From a virus: a DNA stretch of 38,159 nucleotides. A program made the position numbers and the translations under genes. The notes beneath the pieces were generated by a model, which saw nothing but the letters and a program-made list of their open reading frames with translations, was not told the origin of the DNA and did no database searches. Positions 31,102 through 38,159 of the stretch are shown piece by piece. The stretch spans positions 1 through 38,159 of IMG/VR virus record IMGVR_UViG_3300028392_000143, one strand, 5' to 3'. Position 1 is the first letter of the stretch. Every line of letters starts with the position of its first letter.

Positions 31102-31970
31102 GCGGCTTCTCCTGCACACCAAGTCCCGCACTCGGCGTCCATGTCGGGATCGAAGTCGAACAATCCGCCGTTGAACAAATCAGGCTGGCGGCGCACATCG
31201 CGCATCAAGCTGGCATAGCTGTACTCGGTCACAAACTGGCCTTTGCCCGGCCCGGTTTCCATGTCTGACCACCATTGCAACGTCCCCGGCGCGGTGCGTT
31301 CGATTTCCCAAAGCTTCGGGCGAGCCTTGAGAAAGCAGGCATCGCAATTGCCTTCAAACGGCAGCAATTGCAGGTCAAAGGGCTGGGCATTCCAGAACGC
31401 GCGAACGTCGCGGTTGCTCACCTTGGCGTCGTCCAGCGGCAGCGCCGTAACCCAGCGATCTTTGTTCGGTGCGCGCGACTTGGCAACGCGGTGCTGTTCG
31501 TCGTGGCGCAAACCGACAACATTGGTCCAGTGTTCATAGCCTTGCGCCTGCATGAACCACTTCATCACGCGGACCTTAAGTTCCGAAGTGCAAAACCGGG
31601 TGACAGCGTTCGGGGTATAGCCCTTAACCGCGATCAGATCGGCAAAGGGCTTGCCATCCCGCGAGGCGCTGTTAAATCCAACTTCCTCATATCGAGCGTC
31701 AAACGGCACTACGTTGCCGTCATCGTCCTTCGTGCGCCGGGTGCGCCATTCCAGCCAGCGGACGCGGACATTCCAATGGGTGGCGCAATCATGCACAAAC
31801 CGCAGCGTCTCTTCGCGCTCCTTGCCAGTGTTGGCGAAGGTCACATGCACATCGTCGGGCAGCGTACCGCCATGCGCGTCGAGGATCATCTTGAGCATGT
31901 AGGCGCTGGTCCTGCCGCCGCTGAACGATATGAGCGCTGGGCCGGTGATGAGGTACGGGTTCTCGCTCAT
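31098..31970 (-). CDS. PP-loop ATPase of the PAPS-reductase family
   Basis: A 290-aa protein with GAGGAG before its ATG. The PP-loop is SGGRTS (17-22), followed by an ANTGKEREET loop, the family's second nucleotide-binding segment. Three Cys clusters follow: FCTSELK, GNCDACFLK, and CGTWC near the C-terminus. PP-loop enzymes adenylate substrates or reduce adenylyl sulfate; relatives with several cysteines (for example DndC) insert sulfur into DNA or tRNA. The function in phages is mostly unknown. It heads the five-gene leftward unit next to attP. Confidence 0.75.
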   Translation of the reverse strand: MSENPYLITGPALISFSGGRTSAYMLKMILDAHGGTLPDDVHVTFANTGKEREETLRFVHDCATHWNVRVRWLEWRTRRTKDDDGNVVPFDARYEEVGFNSASRDGKPFADLIAVKGYTPNAVTRFCTSELKVRVMKWFMQAQGYEHWTNVVGLRHDEQHRVAKSRAPNKDRWVTALPLDDAKVSNRDVRAFWNAQPFDLQLLPFEGNCDACFLKARPKLWEIERTAPGTLQWWSDMETGPGKGQFVTEYSYASLMRDVRRQPDLFNGGLFDFDPDMDAECGTWCAGEAA

Positions 31971-32001
31971 ACCGCGCTCCTCTGGTCGGGGTGGGCAGGC
32001 A

Positions 32002-32014
32002 GGTTATGGGATAA

Positions 32015-32017
<3 letters not shown>
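32002..32017. promoter_or_regulatory. Near-palindrome upstream of the PP-loop gene
   Basis: GGTTAT-GGG-ATAATCC is an almost perfect inverted repeat 32-47 bases before the ATG at 31970, where an operator or promoter for this unit would be. A related ATAACCCATTATCC lies in the repressor-Cro intergenic region (633-646). No clean -35/-10 pair is visible, so this is a weak candidate. Confidence 0.3.
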
Positions 32018-32244
<227 letters not shown>

Positions 32245-33109
32245 GCTGCAATCATGGCTTTACGGACATCCTCCTCGCGGGTGTGGAAGTACCGCTGGGT
32301 CGTCCGCATATCGGAGTGCCCAAGCAGCACGTTTGCCATCTCAACGCTGCCGGTGCGGGTTGCTGCCGTGTGCCGGTTATCATGGAACCGATAGCCTTCG
32401 ATCCCAGCAGCAGCCAACGCGCGCCGCCACTTGCGATCCCAGCCTTGCGCGCTGAACGGATACCGCTGGCCCTTGATCCGCTGCACCCGGTCAGCACGGC
32501 GCGGGCTTGATCGCTCGGCAACGTAGGTGAACACTTGCGCGCAGACCTTCGGCTGATTGGCGATCAGCGCCACCAGCGACGGCGTGAGCGGAAAGCTGTG
32601 CGGCTTCTGGCCCTTGGCCCATACGGTCGCGCGGGCCTGCCCAAGATCCACATCGGCCCAGCGCAGCGTCACGATCTCGGCTTTGCGTTGGCCTGACAGC
32701 AAAGCGAACTGGACGATAGGCTTGAGGCTATCAGGCAAAGCTGCAAACAGGCGCGTCTGTTCATCGTCGGCCAGCGTGCGGGTAACCGGCTTGGCCTCGC
32801 GCAACCGGACCTCTTTCCATGCGATCACCGGCATGTCATTCCCGCGCGCACCGTTCCATTCGATCACACGCCGCAGCAGGGCCGTCTCGCGGTTCACGCT
32901 GGCATTCTTCACCGTGGCACGGCGGCGTGCGATGTAGGCGTCCAGATCGGCCAAGGTAATGTCCTGCATCGGGCGGTTCTTGCCCAGCCCTTCAGCCAGA
33001 TTGGTAAGCTGGTAGATCACGGTTGCATGGCTCCGCAGATGCTGGCCTTTGGCTTCCCACCAGGCACCGCACGCATGGTCGATCGTGATGGTTGGCTTGA
33101 CGGTTTCAC

Positions 33110-33433
33110 CTAGAGCGACCTTCCGCCGCCGCTCGGCTTCAAACCGCTCCGCGTCCCGCTTTGATGTGCAGAGCGTACTGCCGTGATAGCGATGACCTTG
33201 GAACTGGAAGTCAAAGTGCCAGAAGCGGCTTTTCGCGGGTTTGTAGAGGGACATGGTGGGGCGTCCTGCTGGGTATGGCGGGCCAGATAATCAGCGCAAT
33301 CTTCGGCGGTGTAAAACACCTTGCGCGGGCTTGGCCGGATATAGCGGATCATCCCCGCCTTCCGCAGATTGCGCAAGGTCCGCTGCGACACCCTGAGCGC
33401 CTCCGCTGCCTCAGCTTCAGTTATGAGGGTCAT
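33110..33433 (-). CDS. Excisionase-like helix-turn-helix protein
   Basis: A 107-aa protein with an N-terminal MerR-type winged helix used by excisionases (LITEAEAAEALRVSQRTLRN; KVFYTAEDCADYLARHT). The C-terminal 45 residues overlap the integrase gene by 145 bases in a different frame, an unusually long overlap; the tail (SSSKVIAITAVRSAHQSG) is polar and may be non-essential. The protein would steer integrase toward excision and may regulate transcription. The ATG lies just after a terminator hairpin. Confidence 0.75.
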   Translation of the reverse strand: MTLITEAEAAEALRVSQRTLRNLRKAGMIRYIRPSPRKVFYTAEDCADYLARHTQQDAPPCPSTNPRKAASGTLTSSSKVIAITAVRSAHQSGTRSGLKPSGGGRSL

Positions 33434-33435
33434 TC

Positions 33436-33468
33436 GAAAAACACCGGGCGGATTATTAGCCCGCCCGG
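33436..33468 (-). terminator. Intrinsic terminator before the xis-int genes (leftward)
   Basis: CCGGGCGG (33444-33451) pairs perfectly with CCGCCCGG (33461-33468) around a nine-base loop. Read on the minus strand the stem is followed by TGTTTTTCG, the U-run of a factor-independent terminator. It lies between the leftward early operon and the xis start at 33433, so int/xis expression from the early promoter would need read-through or antitermination, or an own promoter. Confidence 0.8.
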
Positions 33469-33485
33469 TTCCCTGGAGAAACTGG

Positions 33486-33821
33486 TTAGCGCAAGTTCAT
33501 TTGTGCGCGTTTGGTGGCGTTGGCTGTGCGCCAGGCTTCGAATCGCATCCGCTTACCTTCGGCTCGGGCCTTCAAGGTTTCAGCCTCCATCGCAGCGGCA
33601 AACCAATCCTCTTTGGCCAGTTCGTAAACCGGGTCGCACTCCGCAAGTTCGGCAGCTTCGGCGGCGCTTTTGACGCTGGCCTTGTGCTTGATGAACATGG
33701 CGGCGCGAACCGACTTGCGGCGATAATCAAGCTGCTCGGCGCGGACTTTGGCCTGCCCCGCTTCGATGAACAGGCGCTCGGCGTCATCAATGGCGTGGTC
33801 TATGGTTGCGGGCGCGTTCAT
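33486..33821 (-). CDS. Hypothetical helical protein, 111 aa
   Basis: Last gene before the terminator, starting with ATGA overlap to the HNH gene. The sequence is Ala/Glu/Lys-rich (IDDAERLFIEAGQAKVRAEQ) and all-helical, ending in basic TANATKRAQMNLR. Small helical proteins like this are common near phage recombination genes; the function is unknown. Confidence 0.6.
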   Translation of the reverse strand: MNAPATIDHAIDDAERLFIEAGQAKVRAEQLDYRRKSVRAAMFIKHKASVKSAAEAAELAECDPVYELAKEDWFAAAMEAETLKARAEGKRMRFEAWRTANATKRAQMNLR

Positions 33822-34171
33822 GCTGCTTCCTGTCTGATGCGTTTGATCTCAGCGGCCTTGGGGCTAGCCTTGCAGAATGCGTCGATCAGTTCATCGACCG
33901 TCACCCCGCGCAAGCAGCGGAACAGCGACCAGAATGAATCCTCGCCAACGCTGTGCTGTTCAACATGGCAGTCGTGGCACAGGCTTACCGTGAGGTAATC
34001 CGAAGGTTTCTGACCCATGCCAGCGCCTGAACCATTGCGAACGTGTGCAACCTCAATTCCCGCCGTCGATCCGCAGACGCTGCAAGCATGACTGCGGACG
34101 AATGTGCAGTGTGCTTGCGAGCGCCAGCGGGTCGAACGCTTGGGGGCCTTTTTGATGCGGGCCGGGAGCAT
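33818..34171 (-). CDS. HNH-type zinc nuclease-like protein (DUF968-like)
   Basis: A 117-aa protein; the start is ATG 34171 overlapping the stop of the ParB-like gene (TGATG). It has CSVCGSTAGIEVAHVRNGSG (Cys30, Cys33, His43) and LCHDCHVEQHSVG (Cys65, Cys68, His69, His73), the CxxC...H...CxxC-H pattern of degenerate HNH proteins found near phage recombination genes (NinG, DUF968). It may process recombination intermediates. The basic start (ARIKKAPKRSTRWRSQ) suits DNA contact. Confidence 0.75.
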   Translation of the reverse strand: MLPARIKKAPKRSTRWRSQAHCTFVRSHACSVCGSTAGIEVAHVRNGSGAGMGQKPSDYLTVSLCHDCHVEQHSVGEDSFWSLFRCLRGVTVDELIDAFCKASPKAAEIKRIRQEAA

Positions 34172-35004
34172 CAAACAAGCTCTGGAATCTTGCCGAGAAC
34201 CTTAACGGATGTGCGCGATTGACCGCGACGGAATGCATTCCATCCGTGCAAAATAACTTCTGCCTTAATAGCGCGAGACGCCCGACCCAAGCTGATTAGA
34301 CGATTGCGGACAACCATTGCTGGGTCTGTTAGACCAAGCCCTTCCCCTGTGACGATTTGCGAAATATATTCGTCTGCGGCTTCAGCATTAATGCGCCGGG
34401 TTACATAATGGCAAAAGCCAACGATGGATGCAGGCGCGACATTCTTAAGGCGCGTGACCCGTGCATGAGCATATGAGGCGCTAAGTTCTAATGCTTCCCG
34501 GTTCTGATTAATGTATTGCAGAATTTGCGCAGGTGTCATGGCGCGCTTGCTAATTGAACCCGATTGGTCAAATGCCGCAGCCATGCCAGCGATTGCCGCA
34601 ATCCCTTGCGCGTTCGGAATACCGTCCATTCCAGCAAAATCGCCCGCGTGTTTGGGACGAAGCTGGTCGGTCGTCTTGCGAGTTTCAAAATCAACGCCAA
34701 ACGCTATGGCCGTCAAAATCGTCACGCCGGTCTTAACGACTGAGGCGCAACGATGCTGCCCGTTTGTAATGCGGCCATCGTTGGAAACGATAATAGGCTC
34801 ACCATTGAACGACCAGTTCCCCGCCAGCATATCGGCGCAATACAAATCAAGGCGCGCCTGATTAATTGAGCGATTGGCCGGATTACGCGCAAGCAAGTCT
34901 GCTGCAAGGTCCGGGGTTAGGTTCACGGCTGTGGAGAAAAACTCTTTGCTTCCGCGCTCTATGCATAGGTCAAGCCATGTTGGCTGCTTGAAAGCTGTCG
35001 CCAT
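34171..35004 (-). CDS. ParB/Srx-like DNA-binding or nuclease protein
   Basis: A 277-aa protein; the start MATAFKQPTW at 35004 is preceded by GGAG; an upstream in-frame start exists at 35124. Residues 20-100 resemble the N-terminal ParB/sulfiredoxin fold, with RNPANRSINQ, EPIIVSNDGRITNGQHRCAS (NGQHR at 81-85, the ParB-type box) and TAIAFGVDFE. The rest is helical (AQILQYINQNREALELSASY). Family members bind DNA or hydrolyse nucleotides. In phages such proteins are seen near recombination modules; the job is unknown. Confidence 0.65.
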   Translation of the reverse strand: MATAFKQPTWLDLCIERGSKEFFSTAVNLTPDLAADLLARNPANRSINQARLDLYCADMLAGNWSFNGEPIIVSNDGRITNGQHRCASVVKTGVTILTAIAFGVDFETRKTTDQLRPKHAGDFAGMDGIPNAQGIAAIAGMAAAFDQSGSISKRAMTPAQILQYINQNREALELSASYAHARVTRLKNVAPASIVGFCHYVTRRINAEAADEYISQIVTGEGLGLTDPAMVVRNRLISLGRASRAIKAEVILHGWNAFRRGQSRTSVKVLGKIPELV

Positions 35005-35005
35005 G

Positions 35006-35284
35006 TCACCAAACTCCGTTGGAGGAAATGAACGGGATATCATCGTCGAGATTATCAGACTGCGGCGGTGCGCCACGGCTTCCATCAGGAACGCGCTGCC
35101 CGCCATCGCGCGGCTTCGGCTCAAACAGGTTGATCACGCACCGGCCTTCGGTGTCGGGCATCGGCAGTGCATCAAGCACAATCTGCATTCCTTTATCGGA
35201 CTGCCAACCGCTGCCGATCTTAAGCCAAAACGTCTTGCCGTCCTTGGACTTGCGGGGGGTGCAAGCGTCATATCGTGTAGCCAT
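35006..35284 (-). CDS. Small protein with SSB-like acidic tail
   Basis: A 92-aa protein; ATG 35284 overlaps the stop of the Exo gene (TAATG). The first 60 residues are a beta-type core (TFWLKIGSGWQSDKGMQIVL; CVINLFEPKPRD). The C-terminus carries NLDDDIPF, nearly identical to the DDDIPF tip of bacterial SSB, followed by seven more residues. The SSB tip recruits recombination and repair enzymes; in this position, next to Exo and Erf genes, it could recruit those or host proteins. It is too short for a full OB fold with certainty. Confidence 0.6.
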   Translation of the reverse strand: MATRYDACTPRKSKDGKTFWLKIGSGWQSDKGMQIVLDALPMPDTEGRCVINLFEPKPRDGGQRVPDGSRGAPPQSDNLDDDIPFISSNGVW

Positions 35285-35913
35285 TATGCTGCTTCCTTCA
35301 TGTTGTAGCGGGCGCGAAGGTCGGCCACCGTGGCATCGACCTCGGCCAGAAAATCGCCGACTTCGGCTTCGATCTCGGCAATCAGCTTGTCGTCGCGCAT
35401 CACGCGCTGGCTGTGCAGTTGCAGTTCCAGCGGCATCCGTGGATCGAACGAAACAAAGTCGCACCAATCCCGGCCAGTGCAGGCCATCTGCACTTGCATC
35501 TGGAGCATGTACTTCTTGGCGATACTGCCGCCGCGCAACGTTTCGATGTGTGTGGCGCTGTTGGGGCACTTGATCTCCACCAGCCCAGCATCACCGCACA
35601 GGCCATCGGGAGACGCGCCGAACATCGCGATGAACGGGTGCGGGTGGAACCCAGTTTCCTCGACGCTGTAGCCAAGGTGGAACTGATAGGCGGCACGGGC
35701 TTGCGGCTCGGTGTCGATCCCGTGCTGCATCGCCGCGTTGCTAAAGCTGGAAACCGGCAGGCCGGTGAGGCGCTCGGTGACAAGCTCGGCAAGATAGTTT
35801 GCCCGATCGGCACCATACCCGGTCTTGGTTTTAGCCATCACCTTGTAAACGGCGCTAGCGGTGACTTTGCCGGTGCGCTCTGACAGCCAGCCTTCTGTGC
35901 GTTGATCAAACAC
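35284..35913 (-). CDS. YqaJ/lambda-Exo family exonuclease
   Basis: A 209-aa protein with GTG start. It has QRTEGWLSERTGKVTAS (5-21), YAELVTER-like AELVTERLTG, HGIDTEPQARAAYQ, GASPDGL, and LVEIKCPNS, the acidic and lysine residues of the active site (Glu, Asp, E-x-K). Such nucleases resect one strand 5' to 3' from double-strand ends, leaving 3' tails. It overlaps the Erf gene by eight bases, and the two form a complete two-component recombinase like lambda Exo-Beta. Confidence 0.9.
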   Translation of the reverse strand: MFDQRTEGWLSERTGKVTASAVYKVMAKTKTGYGADRANYLAELVTERLTGLPVSSFSNAAMQHGIDTEPQARAAYQFHLGYSVEETGFHPHPFIAMFGASPDGLCGDAGLVEIKCPNSATHIETLRGGSIAKKYMLQMQVQMACTGRDWCDFVSFDPRMPLELQLHSQRVMRDDKLIAEIEAEVGDFLAEVDATVADLRARYNMKEAA

Positions 35914-36502
35914 TAGCCTTCTCCTTCAGGCGCTTTTCCAGAATGGCTTTCGCCTGGTTGAATTGTTCGGGGGTGAAGTCCTTCAAGCTGCCTGCGCTGT
36001 AGGCCTGGCAGAGCTTCCCAGCGTCGGTGCCAGTGGTCTCGACAAGCTGGACCAGTGCGGCCCACTGCGCGTCACTGACCTTCTCAGGCGCGCTCTGGCG
36101 GCTCTGTGAGGCCTTTACAGCAGCATTGCCGTCGTCATCCTCAGTGGCCAGCCCGAAGGCCGTCTGAAGGCCGTAGCGGCGGCAGTAGGACAGTGCCGAT
36201 CCGAATCCCTGCGCGTCTTTTTTCGTGGCGGGCATGAACGTGGTTCCAGCGGAAAGCGTCTCGCCGTTGGTGTGGATGTAGATCGTCTCGATCTGCGCGC
36301 CGTTCTCGTTTTCGATGGCGCGCTGGAGATACCAGAGGCCGTGGTTGCGGATCGGTTCGAGCGCGTCGATCACAGCGGCCAGATCGGCATACTTTGATTT
36401 GAACGCGGGGTTAGCCTTGTTCTTCTTCGCGCTTTCCAGTTCCGGCAGCGCAGCAGCGAGCGCGGAAACGATGGACGGCTGGACGTTTGCGGGGGCGTTC
36501 AC
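35906..36502 (-). CDS. erf: Erf-family single-strand annealing protein
   Basis: A 198-aa protein; GTG start overlaps the previous stop. Residues 20-130 carry the Erf core: NKANPAFKSKYADLAAVIDAL, then GLWYLQRAIENENGAQIET, and FGSALSYCRRYGLQTAFGLA with TEDDDGN. The C-terminal part (PEKVSDAQWAALVQLVETTG) is a short helical tail. Erf of P22 is about 204 aa and anneals complementary strands. Together with the Exo gene downstream it would circularise or recombine the terminally redundant phage DNA after injection. Confidence 0.9.
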   Translation of the reverse strand: MNAPANVQPSIVSALAAALPELESAKKNKANPAFKSKYADLAAVIDALEPIRNHGLWYLQRAIENENGAQIETIYIHTNGETLSAGTTFMPATKKDAQGFGSALSYCRRYGLQTAFGLATEDDDGNAAVKASQSRQSAPEKVSDAQWAALVQLVETTGTDAGKLCQAYSAGSLKDFTPEQFNQAKAILEKRLKEKASV

Positions 36503-36636
36503 TTGCGGTTCTCCAACGGCAGCATCGGCTCGCGCACCACAGGCGGGCGGCGGTATCCGGTAAGGGGCGTGGTATATGCGCGGTGGCCCGGTTGGGGCTG
36601 TAGCGTGCGGGGTGGGCTCAGGTGGTGGATCAGCAT
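36499..36636 (-). CDS. Hypothetical proline-rich protein, 45 aa
   Basis: The frame begins at ATG 36636, overlapping the end of the membrane-peptide gene upstream, and its stop overlaps the Erf start (GTGA). It is Pro/Arg/His-rich (MLIHHLSPPRTLQPQPGH). No known family. The tight linkage supports translation, but a chance frame is possible. Confidence 0.4.
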   Translation of the reverse strand: MLIHHLSPPRTLQPQPGHRAYTTPLTGYRRPPVVREPMLPLENRK

Positions 36637-36746
36637 GGGGTCACAATCCAAACGAGGGTGAACATCGCGGCGAACATCGGCACGACCCAGAGGATCGGCC
36701 AGAACTCGCGCGGGTGGCTGCGGATCAGGTGGAGAGCGGCGCGCAC
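36630..36746 (-). CDS. 38-aa membrane peptide
   Basis: GTG start directly after the stop of the gene upstream. Residues 14-36 are hydrophobic (FWPILWVVPMFAAMFTLVWI), preceded by a basic start (RAALHLIRSHPRE), so it should span the inner membrane once. In lambdoid phages small membrane proteins encoded in this operon affect the host (for example superinfection or inhibition of proteases); no such role can be read here. Confidence 0.45.
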   Translation of the reverse strand: MRAALHLIRSHPREFWPILWVVPMFAAMFTLVWIVTPC

Positions 36747-36944
36747 TTAATGGGCTTCTTCTGAGTGCAGCCGCGCAAACGTCGGCAGCAGTTCAGGGGC
36801 CATTGCTGCGGTCAGCTTCTCCATCGCGCCGTGCAGCCGCCAGATCGCAAAGTCCTTGTCGCCTACCGCCAGCGCGTCGAGCGCATCACGGACACAGGCG
36901 TAGGAGTAGCCGACGGCTTGGGCGGAAGTGACCGGGGCGCTCAT
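36747..36944 (-). CDS. Hypothetical protein, 65 aa
   Basis: An all-helical protein (AVGYSYACVRDALDALAVGD and IWRLHGAMEKLTAAMAPEL), coupled by overlap to the upstream gene (ATGA). No known family. Confidence 0.55.
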   Translation of the reverse strand: MSAPVTSAQAVGYSYACVRDALDALAVGDKDFAIWRLHGAMEKLTAAMAPELLPTFARLHSEEAH

Positions 36945-37150
36945 GCTGCGACGCTCCGAAGAGCGGCGAGCGCGATCTGCACTTCGCGTTCGCGGTCAAA
37001 TGAACCATCCCGCAAATACCCAGAGTATTCTTCGATGTGCTTGGCCCACTGGGTCAAGGTAGCATCCGGGGTCGGGCGCTTGACCTGCTGGCGGATGTAT
37101 TGCTCCGCTGCAATATTGCGGGCGCGCTGGATGAGGGTTTGGTTGCTCAT
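36941..37150 (-). CDS. Hypothetical protein, 69 aa
   Basis: The ATG at 37150 overlaps the previous stop. The protein is helical with a basic first part (TLIQRARNIAAEQYIRQQVK), then LTQWAKHIEEYSGYL. No known family. Confidence 0.55.
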   Translation of the reverse strand: MSNQTLIQRARNIAAEQYIRQQVKRPTPDATLTQWAKHIEEYSGYLRDGSFDREREVQIALAALRSVAA

Positions 37151-37419
37151 GCCCAGCACTCCCCACGATACGTGTCATCGTTATCGTAATCGGCCTGCGT
37201 CCATTCCTGACCGCGTTCGACAGCGTCTTCCATCGCCATCATGTAAATGATCTCGTCGGTGTCATCGGTGTCGATCAGATACTGCGCCGCCTTGGTCCAA
37301 TCGGACGCGGTGTAATAGCCGGTGCCGTAGGGGCGCGTGAGGCCTGCGAGGATCGCGATTGCCAACTTGCGAGCATCGTGGCGCGCTCTGGCGGCGGGGG
37401 TGATGGTGATGGCGTTCAT
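37147..37419 (-). CDS. Hypothetical protein, 90 aa
   Basis: Start MNAITITP at 37419, with ATGA overlap; an upstream in-frame start at 37509 lies inside the neighbouring gene. It has a hydrophobic helix (ARKLAIAILAGLTRPYGTGY) and an acidic C-terminus (DAVERGQEWTQADYDNDDTY). Acidic tails like this occur in small phage proteins that mimic DNA, but the sequence alone does not show that. Confidence 0.55.
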   Translation of the reverse strand: MNAITITPAARARHDARKLAIAILAGLTRPYGTGYYTASDWTKAAQYLIDTDDTDEIIYMMAMEDAVERGQEWTQADYDNDDTYRGECWA

Positions 37420-37550
37420 GCTGCACCGCCGAGGCCAGCGGCGACTTCGCGCGCCATGCCAAGCGAGGGGCAGACGCGGACCAGCTTGCTGCCTGCGTAA
37501 ACGTACCAATCAGAGCCGTAGCTCTCGCGAACTTCGTGGATGGTGATCAT
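37416..37550 (-). CDS. Hypothetical protein, 44 aa
   Basis: The gene fits exactly between its neighbours with overlaps of four bases on each side. The sequence is mixed (HEVRESYGSDWYVYAGSKLV, then GMAREVAAGLGGAA) with no known domain. Confidence 0.5.
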   Translation of the reverse strand: MITIHEVRESYGSDWYVYAGSKLVRVCPSLGMAREVAAGLGGAA

Positions 37551-37723
37551 GCTGCCACCTGCGCGGCAAGCAATGCGTTGCGAACGTTGTTGATGCAGAT
37601 TTGTGCGTGGTGACCGTGGGTCGGGTTACCTTTGTTAGCGTGCGCTTCAATGCGAGCCAGTTCGCGAAGGTGCGGCAGAATATATTCCAGCGCGCCGATC
37701 AGATCTGATGTTGTCTGTGCCAT
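37547..37723 (-). CDS. First gene of the leftward early operon, 58 aa
   Basis: Start MAQTTSD at 37723 after AGGGATTACGACG; a longer in-frame start at 37780 would lie in the operator. The protein is helical (LIGALEYILPHLRELARIEA) with His residues (PTHGHHAQICINNV). As the first leftward gene it holds the position of lambda N or cIII, but it shows no RNA-binding Arg-rich motif. Function unknown. Confidence 0.55.
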   Translation of the reverse strand: MAQTTSDLIGALEYILPHLRELARIEAHANKGNPTHGHHAQICINNVRNALLAAQVAA

Positions 37724-37763
37724 CGTCGTAATCCCTGCGGCGGGGTGCCGCTGTGGGATCATT

Positions 37764-37804
37764 AGTGCACTATGCATCACATCATGGCAAGTGCAATCTG
37801 CATC
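37764..37804. promoter_or_regulatory. Two matching operators over the leftward promoter
   Basis: AGTGCA-CTA-TGCATC (37764-37778) and AGTGCA-ATC-TGCATC (37790-37804) share all twelve half-site bases and differ only in the three-base centre. Each is an imperfect inverted repeat (AGTGCA against GATGCA). They are 26 bases apart centre to centre, and cover the -10 and -35 respectively. Cooperative binding by repressor dimers on these sites would silence the leftward operon. Confidence 0.65.
37769..37796 (-). promoter_or_regulatory. Leftward early promoter (PL-like)
   Basis: On the minus strand -35 TTGCAC (37796-37791) and -10 CATAGT (37774-37769) are separated by 16 bases. Start would be near 37762, about 40 bases before the ATG at 37723. 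Each element is covered by one of two matching operators, so occupation by repressor blocks it. Confidence 0.5.
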
Positions 37805-37826
37805 ATGCGCGGATTATTTTTTGCCC

Positions 37827-38159
37827 TTAAGTCTCGTAGCGGATCGAGGCCACCACGATTGCGACAATTTCCGCCGCCGAAATGCCGGGTTCAACCTGCC
37901 CGAATCGGAATGCTTGAAACGATGGGTCGCTGGATCGCGGCACGAACCACACCACGCCGTCTGCGCCTTCGACGTATTCCTTCACCGTGGTTTCGTATTC
38001 GCCGTTATCGCGCAGGCGCTGCACGATCACTCGCCGCCCGCTAGCGATAGGCTCTCGGCCCCAGTACCTGACGCATTCCAGAATAGTGCCAGGCGGGTAC
38101 ACCAAGTCCATGCTTTGGCCTTCGACCCTGACGCCGTAGCGATCCCGCAAAGGTGCATC
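37827..38159 (-). CDS. S24/LexA-like repressor domain (N-terminus cut by right edge)
   Basis: The frame is open from base 38159 (first full codon GAT) to the stop at 37827: 111 codons. It is an S24 peptidase domain: YGVRVEGQSMDLVYPPG with the candidate nucleophile Ser in GQSM, GRRVIVQRL, and a candidate Lys in ETTVKEYV, ending VVASIRYET. The expected first half with the DNA-binding domain is outside the window. It lies directly upstream of the leftward promoter, as lambda cI lies between its two early promoters. A TTG at 38150 is in frame but is too near the domain to be a real start. Confidence 0.85.
   Translation of the reverse strand, partial: DAPLRDRYGVRVEGQSMDLVYPPGTILECVRYWGREPIASGRRVIVQRLRDNGEYETTVKEYVEGADGVVWFVPRSSDPSFQAFRFGQVEPGISAAEIVAIVVASIRYET

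Overview
The window looks like the nearly complete genome of a temperate, short-tailed (P22-like) bacteriophage, cut open inside its immunity region, and not a stretch of bacterial chromosome. Phage genes run from edge to edge and no host housekeeping gene is present. The integrase and a phage attachment site (attP) lie in the interior with phage genes on both sides, which is the arrangement of a free or circularly permuted phage map. The attP core copies the 5' 44 bases of a tRNA-Pro (anticodon TGG). Base composition, tRNA type and the general look of the proteins suggest an alphaproteobacterial host, probably a sphingomonad; this host call is an inference without a database search.

Layout. 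(1) 1-687: C-terminally cut XRE/S24 repressor on the minus strand, then a divergent promoter region with a palindromic operator. (2) 687-5012, rightward early genes: Cro-like protein, a GIY-YIG/helix-turn-helix fusion, a chain of very small overlapping genes with helix-turn-helix or zinc-ribbon character, RusA resolvase, and a replication initiator gene holding an iteron-like candidate origin. (3) 5074-26164, packaging and virion: small terminase candidate, large terminase, GNAT protein, P22-type portal, an inserted cassette of low-complexity structural proteins, scaffold, P22-type coat, two tail-completion proteins (gp4- and gp10-like), a cupin, three ejection-type proteins (one with an M23 peptidase domain) and a 989-aa pectate-lyase-like tailspike. 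(4) 26164-27685, lysis: coiled-coil/TM protein, GH108 muramidase, tiny membrane protein, holin, and i-spanin with a fully nested o-spanin. (5) 27713-29964: HTH-metallophosphatase, HNH nuclease and two small genes. (6) 29945-31970, leftward: a five-gene unit headed by a PP-loop (PAPS-reductase-like) protein, next to attP. (7) 32015-33433: attP, integrase, excisionase. (8) 33486-37723, leftward early genes: HNH protein, ParB-like protein, protein with an SSB-like tail, YqaJ/lambda-Exo nuclease, Erf annealing protein and several small genes, under a promoter covered by two matching operators. (9) 37827-38159: C-terminal part of an S24 repressor running off the right edge.

How it works together. 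The plan is lambda-like in control (two divergent early operons around a repressor, recombination genes to the left, replication to the right) and P22-like in the virion. On a circle, the repressor region joins the two window edges: the two cut reading frames would even be in frame, but each carries its own S24 domain, so either two tandem repressors with a short missing piece or an unusual double-S24 protein is implied. No stretch over 300 bases lacks a gene; the longest gap is 31971-32174, which holds the attP.
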